A program made the translations under genes and the position numbers. From positions 1 to 58,856 of the forward strand of contig NZ_PQSQ01000046.1 in assembly GCF_002920575.1 (NCBI RefSeq): a stretch of DNA of 58,856 nt. The letters run 5' to 3'. Source of the DNA: Streptomyces sp. Ru73. Its GTDB lineage: Bacteria > Actinomycetota > Actinomycetes > Streptomycetales > Streptomycetaceae. This document shows, piece by piece, positions 42,809 to 50,911 of the stretch (positions are counted from its first letter, which is position 1; each line of letters starts with the position of its first letter). A model generated the notes under the pieces. It worked only from the letters and a program-made list of their open reading frames with translations, had not been told where the DNA came from and did not search any database.

Positions 42809-43213
42809 TCAGCCCGGCAGTCCCTCGCTGACGCGGCGGGAGACCTTGATGGCGTACAGGTCCAGGATGCCGGGCGGCTCGGCGATGCCGGGGCCGCCGG
42901 CGCGGATCCATGCCGCGATGTCCGCCAGCGCGTCGTCGTCGTTGACCAGGCCCAGCCACACGGGACGGCCGCCCGCCGCGCGCCCCTCGGGGGACGGCTG
43001 GACCACGACCACGTTCGCCTGGTCGCAGACGTCCAGGCACTCCGAGGCGCGTACCGGCGCCGCGCCGTCCAGCGCCGCGCGCAGTCGCGGGATCTGCTGG
43101 GCGTGGTCGACGCCGGGCACCTTGGCCGCGTCACCGCAGCAGCAGCCGCGGCACACCGTGACGCGGCAGGAGGCGGCCCGGTCGGCGGATCGGCGGGAGG
43201 ACTTGTTGATCAC
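42809..43213 (-). CDS. Thioredoxin-like (2Fe-2S) ferredoxin-domain protein
   Basis: This 134-aa protein has Cys-rich N-terminal VCRGCCCGD and a later SECLDVCDQANVVVV. That is the pattern of thioredoxin-fold 2Fe-2S ferredoxins (about 100 aa, C-x10-12-C ... C-x3-C), here with extra neighbouring Cys. It ends with a short helical tail. GTG 43213 begins VINKSSRRSADR. It is divergent from a P450 gene 127 bases away, which raises but does not prove electron transfer to it. Confidence 0.75.
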   Translation of the reverse strand: MINKSSRRSADRAASCRVTVCRGCCCGDAAKVPGVDHAQQIPRLRAALDGAAPVRASECLDVCDQANVVVVQPSPEGRAAGGRPVWLGLVNDDDALADIAAWIRAGGPGIAEPPGILDLYAIKVSRRVSEGLPG

Positions 43214-43276
43214 CGGCCCATCGTACGGGGCGCCGCGTACGAGGGGGCGGCCCGTACGGCCCCGGGTGTGGCGCAC

Positions 43277-43300
43277 AACTCCCCGCGGCAACAGGGAGTT
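43277..43300. promoter_or_regulatory. Putative operator between ferredoxin and P450
   Basis: AACTCCC-N10-GGGAGTT is a perfect 7-bp-arm inverted repeat in the divergent intergenic region, 40 bases before the P450 start and 64 bases before the ferredoxin-like start. Confidence 0.5.
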
Positions 43301-43339
43301 TGAGTGCCGCGGAAGGCCCATCGGGGTAGGACCGGTGGC

Positions 43340-44731
43340 ATGACTCACACTGCTACCGATGCGTACGCCGGGGCGCGCCCCGTGGATGCGATCCCCGGCC
43401 CCAAGGGGCTGCCGCTCCTCGGGTCGATGTTCGAACTGCAGCAGGACTCCCTGGGTGCGTTCCTCCGGGCCCGCCGCGACCACGGGGACGTGGTGCGGAT
43501 ATCGGCGGGGCCGCCCGGGCTGCGGACCGTCCTGCACGGCGTCTTCGGCCCCGAGGGAGTGCAGCAGGTGCTCGCCACGGAGTCGGCGAACTTCCGCAAG
43601 GACAACCCGTTCTACGAAGAGGTCCGGGCCGCCTTCGGGAACGGCCTGCTGACCAGCCAGGACGCCGATTACCTGCGCCAGCGCCGGCTGGTGCAGCCGC
43701 TGTTCACCAAGCGCCGGGTGGACGGGTACGCGGACGCGATCGCCGAGGAGGCCGCCGCGGTCGTCGCGCGCTGGAGCGGTCGCGAGGGCGTCGACCTGGT
43801 CGCCGAGATGAGCCGGCTGGCGCTGCGTACGGTGGCGCGCATCCTCTTCGGCTCCGACGTGGAGGCCGCCGTCGAGGTCATCCACCGCTCCTTCCCGGTG
43901 ATCAACTCCTATGCCCTCAGCCGCGCCTACGCGCCGGTCAACGTGCCGCGCGAGTGGCCGACGCCCGGCAACCGCCGCGCCATGGCCGCCATCGCCGAGG
44001 TCTACGCGGTCTGTGACCGGATCATCGCCGAGCGCCGCGCCGCACCCGGTGGCCCCGTGGGCGAGGATCTGCTCACGCTGCTCGCGCAGGCCGGCAGCGA
44101 GGAGGACGGCAGCCTGGACGCGACCGAGATCCGCGACCAGGTGCTGATCTTCCTGCTCGCCGGTCACGAGACCACCGCGACCTCCATGGCCTTCACCCTG
44201 CACCTGCTCGCGCGCCACCCTGAGGAGCAGGCGCGCGCCCGCCAGGAGGTGGCGGAAGTGCTGGGCGACCGTGTGCCCACCGCCGCGGACCTGGAGCGGC
44301 TGCCGTACCTGACGCGCGTGCTCAAGGAGGGCATGCGGCTCTACCCGGCCGCTCCGGTGGTCGGCCGCCGGGCCGTGGCGGACACGGAGATCGGCGGCCA
44401 CCGCATCCGGGCGGGCTCCGACGTCGTGGTCGCGCCGTGGGTCACGCACCGCAATCCCGACCTGTGGGAGGACCCGGAGCGCTTCGACCCCGAACGGTTC
44501 ACGCCGGAGCGGTCGGCCGGGCGGCATCGCTACGCGTGGTTCCCGTTCGGCGGCGGCCCGCGGGCCTGCATCGGCCAGCACTTCTCGATGCTGGAGTCGG
44601 TCCTGGCGCTGGCCACGCTGCTGCGCGCGTACGAGCTGGAGGCGGCCGACGACGCCGAGGTGCCGGTGGGCGCGGGCATCACCCTCCAGGCGAAGGGCCC
44701 GGCGCGGGTCCGGCTGCGGCCGCGGACGTAA
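43340..44731 (+). CDS. Cytochrome P450
   Basis: This 463-aa P450 has the I-helix motif AGHETT (274-279), ExxR in LKEGMRLYP, the PERF segment and the heme loop FPFGGGPRACIG with thiolate C410. The N-terminus (PGPKGLPLLGSMFELQQDS) and length are nearer to the CYP102-like or CYP4-like bacterial class than to the 400-aa biosynthetic type, suggesting fatty acid or hydrocarbon oxidation. There is no reductase domain. ATG 43340 follows AGGACCGGTGGC. The divergent 2Fe-2S gene is a possible redox neighbour. Confidence 0.94.
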   Translation: MTHTATDAYAGARPVDAIPGPKGLPLLGSMFELQQDSLGAFLRARRDHGDVVRISAGPPGLRTVLHGVFGPEGVQQVLATESANFRKDNPFYEEVRAAFGNGLLTSQDADYLRQRRLVQPLFTKRRVDGYADAIAEEAAAVVARWSGREGVDLVAEMSRLALRTVARILFGSDVEAAVEVIHRSFPVINSYALSRAYAPVNVPREWPTPGNRRAMAAIAEVYAVCDRIIAERRAAPGGPVGEDLLTLLAQAGSEEDGSLDATEIRDQVLIFLLAGHETTATSMAFTLHLLARHPEEQARARQEVAEVLGDRVPTAADLERLPYLTRVLKEGMRLYPAAPVVGRRAVADTEIGGHRIRAGSDVVVAPWVTHRNPDLWEDPERFDPERFTPERSAGRHRYAWFPFGGGPRACIGQHFSMLESVLALATLLRAYELEAADDAEVPVGAGITLQAKGPARVRLRPRT

Positions 44732-44837
44732 CGGCCGGCCGCCGCCCGCCCGCTCCCTCCCGCGTGCGCAACGGGCGCCGACCGACGCCCACCCCGTCCC
44801 CGCCCGTGTCTCGCCGGGCGCGCCGAAACCATCCGCC

Positions 44838-44886
44838 AAACGCTACGAAAATAGCGTTTGCGTTTTCGCCGCGCTCGGCGTAGCGT
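44838..44886 (+). promoter_or_regulatory. Promoter and overlapping operator of the ABC-F gene
   Basis: AAACGCTA-CGAAAA-TAGCGTTT (44838-44859) is a perfect 8-bp-arm inverted repeat. It ends in TTGCGT (44858-44863), which with TAGCGT (44881-44886) at 17 bases makes a credible -35/-10 pair. The palindrome thus covers the -35. A second, overlapping pairing of CGAAAA with TTTTCG (44863-44868) is also possible. Confidence 0.55.
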
Positions 44887-45159
44887 CTTTTCCGGCCCCA
44901 TTGCCGTCGATTGGAGAAGGCCGTTGCTCGTCTGAGGTCCTGAGACACCGCGCTGGTCCCAGCGCACCGTGCCCGACCTCGGCGTGCCTTCGTGCCCACG
45001 ACGGCCGACCAGCCGCCCGCGTACGCGTCCCTCACGTACGCGCGACGACCACGGCAGCCCGTGTTCGTCCCCGGTGGCCGGCACCTGCACGGTCCCCCGC
45101 TCCAGCGGTGTCTCTATGCGCTGTTCCCCATCAGCCCACGCCCGCTCAGGGAGACCTGT
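44887..45159 (+). promoter_or_regulatory. Long structured leader of the ABC-F gene (attenuator-like)
   Basis: About 270 bases separate the likely transcription start from the ABC-F start codon. The leader holds a three-codon reading frame with its own ribosome site, then the hairpins GCGCTG-GTCC-CAGCGC (44950-44965) and CGCGTACG-N9-CGTACGCG (45018-45042). The gene's ribosome site lies in CAGG-GAGA-CCTG (45147-45158), and GTCTC at 45110-45114 could pair with GAGAC there. Such layouts in ABC-F genes let antibiotic-stalled ribosomes switch expression; that is inferred. Confidence 0.55.
44924..44935 (+). CDS. Putative three-residue leader peptide MLV
   Basis: TTG CTC GTC TGA (44924-44935) follows GGAGAAGG with a seven-base distance from GGAG, a good ribosome site for a frame of only three codons. 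Stalling here by a ribosome-targeting drug would change folding of the downstream leader. It is too short to support by coding statistics. Confidence 0.4.
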   Translation: MLV

Positions 45160-46776
45160 ATGTCTACGCACGACCGCTCCGCCGCCACCTCCATCGTCTG
45201 CACCGGTCTGTCCTTCGCCTGGCCCGACGGCACGGCCGTCCTGGACGACTTCCAGCTCACCATCGGTCCCGGCCGCACCGGCCTCATCGGGCTCAACGGC
45301 GCCGGCAAGTCCACCCTGCTGAAGCTCGTCGCCGGGGAGCTGCGGCCCACCGCGGGCACGGTGAAGACCGCCGGCGAGATCGGGTACCTCCCGCAGAACC
45401 TCACCCTGGACACAGCCCTCCCCGTGGACGAGGTGCTGGGCATCGCCCGCACCCGCGCCGCACTGCACGCCATCGAGGGCGGCGACCCGAGCGAGGCCCA
45501 CTTCGCCGCCGTCGGGGACGACTGGGACGTCGAGGAGCGCGCCCGCGCCACCCTCGACCAACTCGGCCTGCACGGCATCGACCTGGACCGCACCATCGGG
45601 GAGGTGTCCGGCGGCGAGTCCGTGCTGCTGCGGCTGGCCGCCCTGCTGCTCCGCCGCCCGGACGTCCTGCTGCTCGACGAGCCCACCAACAACCTCGACC
45701 GCCGGGCCAGGGCGCGGCTGTACGAGGCCGTCGAGCGCTGGTCAGGCGTCCTGGTCGTGGTCAGCCACGACCGGGAGCTGCTCGACCTCGTCGACCAGAT
45801 AGCCGACCTGAGGGCCGGCGAAGTCCACTGGTACGGCGGCAACTTCACCGCGTACGAAGCGGCGCTCGCCGTCGAGCAGGAGGCCGCCGAGCGCATGGTG
45901 CGGGTCGCCGAGGCCGATGTGCAGCGGCAGCGGCGCGAGCTGACCGACGCGCACGTCAAGCTGGCCCGCCGGGTCCGCTACGGCAACAAGATGTCCGCCA
46001 ACAAGCGCGAGCCCAAGATCATCATGAACGAGCGGAAGCGCCAGGCCCAGGTCTCGGCCGGCAAGCACCGCATCATGCACACCGAGAAGCTGAAGGAGGC
46101 GAAGGAACGGCTCACCGAGGCGGAGGAAGCGGTCCGCGACGACGAGGCGATCCGCGTCGACCTGCCGCACACCGCCGTGCCCGCGGGCCGCGGCGTACTC
46201 ACCCTGCGGGATCTGACCACCCGCTGCGGCACCCACGTCAACCTGGAGCTGCGTGGCCCGGAGCGGCTGGCGCTCGTCGGGCCGAACGGCTCGGGCAAGA
46301 CGACCCTGCTCCGCACGATCACCGGCGAGCTCGCCCCGGCGGCGGGCGAGGCCGTGGTGCACGTACCGCACCGCTTCCTGCCCCAGCGCCTGGACGTGCT
46401 CGACGACCGGCTGACCGTCGCGGAGAACGTCGCCCGGTTCGCCCCGCAGGCCACCGTGAACCACATCCGGGCCCGGCTGGCCCGCTTCCTCTTCAAAGGG
46501 GCCCGCGCGGACCAGCCGGCCGCCACCCTCTCCGGCGGCGAACGCTTCCGCGCGACCCTCGCCGCCCTCATGCTCGCCGAGCCCGCCCCGCAGCTCCTGC
46601 TGCTGGACGAGCCCACCAACAACCTCGACCTGGCGTCCGTCCGCCAGCTGGTCGCCGCCCTCGACGCCTACGAAGGAGCCCTGATAGTCGTGAGCCACGA
46701 CGAACGCTTCCTGACCGAAGCCGGCATCACCCGCACCCTGGATCTGGGGGAGGTGTCACCGGAGGCGGGTGGCTGA
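45160..46776 (+). CDS. ABC-F family ATPase, probable ribosome-protection factor
   Basis: This 538-aa protein has two ATPase domains and no membrane segments. Walker A boxes are GLNGAGKST (about residues 44-52) and GPNGSGKTT (about 373-381). Signatures are VSGGE in the first half and LSGGE in the second. Both Walker B regions read LLLDEPTNNLD. Between them is a charged coiled linker (about 240-320) with NKMSANKREPKIIMNERKR, the part that reaches toward the peptidyl-transferase centre in resistance ABC-Fs. ATG 45160 follows AGGGAG. The structured leader argues for drug-induced expression. Which drug class is unknown. Confidence 0.92.
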   Translation: MSTHDRSAATSIVCTGLSFAWPDGTAVLDDFQLTIGPGRTGLIGLNGAGKSTLLKLVAGELRPTAGTVKTAGEIGYLPQNLTLDTALPVDEVLGIARTRAALHAIEGGDPSEAHFAAVGDDWDVEERARATLDQLGLHGIDLDRTIGEVSGGESVLLRLAALLLRRPDVLLLDEPTNNLDRRARARLYEAVERWSGVLVVVSHDRELLDLVDQIADLRAGEVHWYGGNFTAYEAALAVEQEAAERMVRVAEADVQRQRRELTDAHVKLARRVRYGNKMSANKREPKIIMNERKRQAQVSAGKHRIMHTEKLKEAKERLTEAEEAVRDDEAIRVDLPHTAVPAGRGVLTLRDLTTRCGTHVNLELRGPERLALVGPNGSGKTTLLRTITGELAPAAGEAVVHVPHRFLPQRLDVLDDRLTVAENVARFAPQATVNHIRARLARFLFKGARADQPAATLSGGERFRATLAALMLAEPAPQLLLLDEPTNNLDLASVRQLVAALDAYEGALIVVSHDERFLTEAGITRTLDLGEVSPEAGG

Positions 46777-46814
46777 CGGCAGCGGCGAGCCCGGACACCA
46801 GCGGGCCCGGTCCC

Positions 46815-47519
46815 TCAGAAGTGCTGCAGCAACTTCGGAAAGGCGGTGAGCCGCAGCACCTTCTCGTCCGCCGGGTCCAGCTCGTCGTGCTCCAGCACCC
46901 ACGTGTTGTCGTTCGGGATGAACACCGCGTTCATCCCGGCGGCACGCGCGGGGAGGATGTCCGACCTGGGGGAGTTGCCGATCATCCAGGCCGACTCCGG
47001 CGTCAGCCCGTACTCCCGCGCCAGCCCGCGGTACGTCCCGGCGTCCTTCTCCGCGACGATGTGCACGCCCCGGAAGTGGTGCGCCAGCGCCGAGTTGTCC
47101 ACCTTCCGCCGCTGCTCCTCCGCGTCGCCCTTGGTCAGCAGCAGCAACTCGTGCCGCCCGGCCAACTCGGCGAGCGTGGCGGCGACTCCGGGAATCAGCT
47201 CCACGGTTCCGCCGTCGAACGACGTTGCCCACGCCGCGATCCGCGCCAGCTCCTCGGCCGTGGCGTCCCGCCCGTGCAACTGCGCCAGGCACTCGCCCAG
47301 GCTGCGCAGGAAGACCTTGCTGCCGTAGCCGTGCGCCTTGGCGTTGGCCGCCTCGACGGCGTCCAGCGCCGCCCGCACCCCGTCCCGCCCGAGCCGCAGC
47401 CCGATCTCCGGATCGGTCATCCAGTCCAGGAACTCCCCGATCACCCGCTCGAAGATGACGTTGTTCTCCCAGAGCGTGTCGTCCGCATCAAAGATCAGCA
47501 CCTTCTCCGTACCGCCCAA
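46815..47519 (-). CDS. HAD-superfamily hydrolase
   Basis: This 234-aa HAD phosphatase has motif I DADDTLWENN (D11 nucleophile, D13), motif II LLLLTKGD, a motif III Lys in VAEKDAGTY, and motif IV GNSPRSDI. The cap is inserted after motif I. The frame is open to 47591, but TTG 47519 has GGAGG at six bases and starts MGGTEKVLIF just before motif I. It converges on the ABC-F gene with 38 bases between. The substrate is a small phosphate ester of unknown identity. Confidence 0.88.
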   Translation of the reverse strand: MGGTEKVLIFDADDTLWENNVIFERVIGEFLDWMTDPEIGLRLGRDGVRAALDAVEAANAKAHGYGSKVFLRSLGECLAQLHGRDATAEELARIAAWATSFDGGTVELIPGVAATLAELAGRHELLLLTKGDAEEQRRKVDNSALAHHFRGVHIVAEKDAGTYRGLAREYGLTPESAWMIGNSPRSDILPARAAGMNAVFIPNDNTWVLEHDELDPADEKVLRLTAFPKLLQHF

Positions 47520-47821
47520 CCCGGCCTCCCCACCACGCCGATCACCAACAGTCCGGCCCGCAGCGTAATGAGCGGGGCCGCCGGGGCGCACGGGGTTATC
47601 GGGTGGACGGACGGCCCGAAGGAAAAGCGAGTCCTCCGCATTTCAACCAATCCTTCTGTGAGTGGCGGCACATGTCACCCATTTGCTGCGTGATCACGCC
47701 AATGGCAGGATTACTCCCGCGTTCGCACCGCGAGCGCTTCTTTTTCTCGCACCCGAACTGACCATTCGGGCGCCTGTACCACACTGAAGATCCGTGCGCG
47801 TATGCATGGATCGGGGGAAAC
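47520..47821. other. Intergenic region upstream of the secreted-protein gene
   Basis: These 302 bases separate the divergent HAD gene and the secreted-protein gene and must hold both promoters. The part 47640-47760 is clearly less G+C-rich than its surroundings and includes a run of TTTTTCTC. I see no convincing promoter hexamers and no gene. Confidence 0.4.
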
Positions 47822-48325
47822 ATGAAGACAAAGACCGCACGTTCGCGCTTCCTGAAGGGCGCCGCGAGCGCTGCCGCACTCAGCGCCGGCCTGCTGATCG
47901 CCGCTCCGAGCGCACACGCCACCAGTAGCTCCGGCACCTGGAACATTCCGGGTGGCAACAAGATGTCGGTGAACGCCTGGCACTGCGGGGCCTTCGTCAA
48001 CGCCTGCGACTGGAAGGCGTCCACGAAGATGACGGGCAGCAACCCGAAGAAGGCCCAGTGGATCAAGAACGTCGCCGACCTCCAGGCGCACGGGATCAGC
48101 GTGAGCATCAAGATCTCGAAGAACCCCGAGGCGTCGCTCACCATGGTGAGCAAGTCCCTGGGGCGGGTGACCTGGAAGAACACCAAGACGTGGATCTCCG
48201 ACACCAGCGGTCAGATGCGCCCGAGCAAGCTGACCACGTACGTGTCGACCAAGAGCTGCGGCTCCGCCCAGCTCACCAGCAAAATCAAGTTCAGCACGAA
48301 GTGCGTCTACGCAGGGGCTGCCTGA
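47822..48325 (+). CDS. Secreted strongly cationic four-cysteine protein (unknown, bacteriocin-like)
   Basis: This 167-aa precursor has a clear Sec signal (KTKTARSRFLKGAASAAALS, cleavage after APSAHA at residue 33). The mature 134 residues contain 16 Lys and 2 Arg against 4 acidic residues (about +14) and four cysteines (55, 62, 146, 161), enough for two disulfides. Trp, Ser and Thr are common, and it begins TSSSGTWNIPGG. ATG 47822 follows GGGGGAAAC. I do not recognise the family. Size, charge and the following MacB-type genes recall Sec-exported bacteriocins such as lactococcin 972, but its sequence motifs are absent. A hairpin separates it from the next gene. Confidence 0.75.
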   Translation: MKTKTARSRFLKGAASAAALSAGLLIAAPSAHATSSSGTWNIPGGNKMSVNAWHCGAFVNACDWKASTKMTGSNPKKAQWIKNVADLQAHGISVSIKISKNPEASLTMVSKSLGRVTWKNTKTWISDTSGQMRPSKLTTYVSTKSCGSAQLTSKIKFSTKCVYAGAA

Positions 48326-48356
48326 CCAGCAGCCGCGGCTGAAGCGAACCGACCCA

Positions 48357-48394
48357 TGAGAGCGGGCCGCCGGATACCGGGCGGCCCGCCCTCA
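48357..48394 (+). terminator. Hairpin between the secreted-protein gene and the operon
   Basis: TGAGAGCGGGCCGCC (48357-48371) pairs with 48380-48394 with one mismatch, 32 bases after the secreted-protein stop and 29 before the lipoprotein start. Partial termination here would give more transcript for the first gene than for the rest. Confidence 0.7.
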
Positions 48395-48422
48395 CGGATA
48401 CGCACGGAGTGCGGGGGAAAGC

Positions 48423-50192
48423 GTGTCCCATTCACGACGCGGTATGGCATGCCCGGAAAACGGGTCGGGCCGAAGACCGGGCAACTGGCTGCTCCTGATG
48501 CTGTGTTGCTGCCTGCTGCTCAGTTCCTGCGGCGCTGCCGCGGAAGGAAATTCCGGACGGGCGGAAAAGCGGCCGTCCGACCCCTTCAAGAAATTCGTCA
48601 GTGCACAGAACGGGCTGTATTACCACCCGTTCCTGCTGAACGAGCCCGCCGGTGCCGAGGCGCAGTCCTATGCGCTGACCGTGCTGGCGGAAACGGGCCC
48701 CGAACCGAAAGTCTCCCTCGACGCGAAAGGGCAGTCAGCGCTGCGCGGGGACGCACTCGCCATGTCCCCCCTGTGGGGACGCTACTGGCTGATTCCCTTC
48801 CGGCGGGCGGACGCCACCGGCGTACTCGGCCCCCGGGACGCCGAGGCCGTGCGGAAGCTCCGCCGGAAGGACGGCTCCTACCGGGACCCCGACCAGGACG
48901 CCAAGGACACCGCCGCACTCATCGGCAGCACCTGGGCGGCGCTGGAGGTGCTCGACGCCATCGGCTCCCTCGGCGAAGCCGACCCCGCGGAAACCGGGCC
49001 GACCGCCGCCTGGCTCACCTCCCGCGCCGAAGGGACCCATGACCTCTCCGAAGCCGGGGCGCTGGCCCGCTCCCTGCGGCTCCTGTCGCGACCCGTACCG
49101 GAACGCCTCACGCGGCTCGAGGCGCCCCGCATGGCCGGCTTCACCTCACTGAAGCCCGGCGAACGGATCGCCCGGCTCGTCGACACCTACGGCTACGTGC
49201 AGATCCAGGAGGCGGCAGGACACCGGCCCGAGATCGACGTACCGGCCTGGCGGCAGGTCCTGCGGCACAACGCGGACACCCTCGACTACGAACAGCTCTT
49301 CTACGCCGTGCACATCCTGCGCGCGGCCGGTGCCGACGAGGGCGCGTACACCGACGTGCGCCGCCGTCTGGAACGCAACCGGCTGGACGACGGCACCGTG
49401 CGGGACCCGGACACGTACGCGGGCAGCCTGGACGCCTCCCTGTGGGTGGAACGACTGCGTACCCTGGCCGGCCTCCCGACCGAGGACCGCCGCCTCGTCA
49501 CCGCGCTGGACCGCGCGGCCGTGACCGCCGACCACAGCCCCGACAGCGGCGAACTGCTCGCACGGGCCGCGCTGTACCGGCAGGCGGGCACCTCGGACGG
49601 CGCTCAGCCCACCACCAACGCGGCGAACGCGGAATGCCGGGCGGGGCGACTGCTGCCCGGCACGGTCACGGCGGACAACGCGTCCCCGTGGCAGCGCCAG
49701 AGCATGGCGTGCACCGAAGCCGGCAGCACCGTGCCCGCGCCGGCCGTGGACCGGTGGCAGCTGGACAGCCCGCAGCAGGTGGCGGCCGCCGCAGCGCTCG
49801 TCGTGGGGCTGTACGCCACGGGTCACCGGGACGCCGTCCCCGCATGGATCACCGCCGATGCGCTCGCGTCCTGGGCGAGGAACCCGGAGCGGTTCACCTC
49901 CGTCTTCGACTACGCCCAGACCGTACGCGCCCACCTGCTGCTCGGCGGCGAGGCGAAGGGCGCCCTACGTGCCGCGATGCGACGGGGCACCGGCCCCTAC
50001 AAGGGCTGCCCCGGCCTCCCGGACCTCTACCGGACCGGCGGCGACGACCCGGGCTGCGACCTCAAGACCACCTGGGCGGTACGGGCCCTGGACCAGCAGG
50101 CACACGGCGTACTGAACGCCCTGCCCGACGACGCTGCCCGCACGGCAGCCAGGAAAGACGACGTCATGGACGAAGACGGGAACAACGAGTGA
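48423..50192 (+). CDS. Large lipoprotein of unknown function
   Basis: This 589-aa protein has a lipoprotein signal (NWLLLMLCCCLLLSSC, lipid on C36). The long body is mostly helical, with repeated helix pairs such as DAKDTAALIGSTWAALEVLDAIG and SLDASLWVERLRTLAG, reminiscent of alpha/alpha-barrel (prenyltransferase/cyclase-like) proteins. Two late Cys-containing segments (NAECRAG, MACTEAG) may form disulfides. GTG 48423 follows GGGGGAAAGC. Its stop overlaps the ATPase start (GTGA). An extracytoplasmic partner or receptor of the ABC unit is inferred. Confidence 0.75.
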   Translation: MSHSRRGMACPENGSGRRPGNWLLLMLCCCLLLSSCGAAAEGNSGRAEKRPSDPFKKFVSAQNGLYYHPFLLNEPAGAEAQSYALTVLAETGPEPKVSLDAKGQSALRGDALAMSPLWGRYWLIPFRRADATGVLGPRDAEAVRKLRRKDGSYRDPDQDAKDTAALIGSTWAALEVLDAIGSLGEADPAETGPTAAWLTSRAEGTHDLSEAGALARSLRLLSRPVPERLTRLEAPRMAGFTSLKPGERIARLVDTYGYVQIQEAAGHRPEIDVPAWRQVLRHNADTLDYEQLFYAVHILRAAGADEGAYTDVRRRLERNRLDDGTVRDPDTYAGSLDASLWVERLRTLAGLPTEDRRLVTALDRAAVTADHSPDSGELLARAALYRQAGTSDGAQPTTNAANAECRAGRLLPGTVTADNASPWQRQSMACTEAGSTVPAPAVDRWQLDSPQQVAAAAALVVGLYATGHRDAVPAWITADALASWARNPERFTSVFDYAQTVRAHLLLGGEAKGALRAAMRRGTGPYKGCPGLPDLYRTGGDDPGCDLKTTWAVRALDQQAHGVLNALPDDAARTAARKDDVMDEDGNNE

Positions 50193-50911
50193 GTACGCCA
50201 CTGCGCGCCGAAGGAGTGGGCAAGTCCTACTCCCTGCGCGGACGGAGAATCGACGTACTGAGCAGGGCCGGCCTCACCGTGCACGGCGGGCGGATCAGTG
50301 CTCTCATGGGCCGCTCCGGCTCGGGCAAGAGCACCCTGCTGCACGTCCTCGGACTGCTCACCCCGCCCGACACCGGGCGCGTCCTGCTCGACGGCGAGGA
50401 CACGACCGGCCTGCGCGACGCCGAACTGGCCGAGCTGCGCCGCCGGCGGCTGGGATTCGTCTTCCAGTCCTACAACCTGCTGCCGCAGCACTCCGCGCTG
50501 GACAACGTGGTGCTGCCCTCGCTGCAGCGGCGCACCCCCGCCCGGCAGCGGGGCCGCGAACTGCTGGCCCGGGTCGGCCTCGGTGACCGTGCCGGCCACC
50601 GTCCCGGCGAGCTGTCCGGCGGCGAACAGCAGCGCGTGGCACTGGCCCGCGCGCTCATCAACGACCCGCCGGTCATCCTCGCCGACGAGCCCACCGGCAA
50701 CCTCGACGAACGCAGCGAAGAACTGCTCCTCGGCCTGTTCCGGGAGCTGGCCGACGAAGGCAAGGCCGTACTCCTCGTGACCCACAACCAGTCCGTGGCC
50801 GAGGCCGCCGACACGGTGGCGCACATCGTCGACGGCACTCTCGACGAGACCGGAACCGGGACCGCCGCCGACGCGCGGCACGCCTCGGCACGAGAGGCGG
50901 ACACCGCATGA
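50189..50911 (+). CDS. MacB/LolD-type ABC transporter ATPase
   Basis: This 240-aa ATPase has Walker A GRSGSGKST, Q-loop FVFQSYNLLPQ, signature LSGGEQQR, Walker B VILADEPTGNLD and the His switch LVTHN. The DEPTGNLDE ending is characteristic of MacB/LolD/FtsE-like enzymes. GTG 50189 overlaps the lipoprotein stop, and its own stop overlaps the permease ATG (ATGA). It powers the permease that follows. Confidence 0.94.
   Translation: MSTPLRAEGVGKSYSLRGRRIDVLSRAGLTVHGGRISALMGRSGSGKSTLLHVLGLLTPPDTGRVLLDGEDTTGLRDAELAELRRRRLGFVFQSYNLLPQHSALDNVVLPSLQRRTPARQRGRELLARVGLGDRAGHRPGELSGGEQQRVALARALINDPPVILADEPTGNLDERSEELLLGLFRELADEGKAVLLVTHNQSVAEAADTVAHIVDGTLDETGTGTAADARHASAREADTA

Noticed and set aside
42277..42831. 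Several frames with repeated ECRAG/HECRA-like words
   Set aside because: They arise from the 25-bp tandem repeat read in rotating frames; no ribosome site and no non-repeat sequence.
43214..44839. Upstream extension of the ferredoxin-domain frame
   Set aside because: The frame stays open through the antisense of the P450, but the conserved protein begins at GTG 43213.
47822..48325. Assignment of the secreted protein to lactococcin 972 bacteriocins
   Set aside because: Gene layout is similar, but the protein is larger, has four cysteines, and I do not see the family's conserved motifs, so it is reported as unknown.
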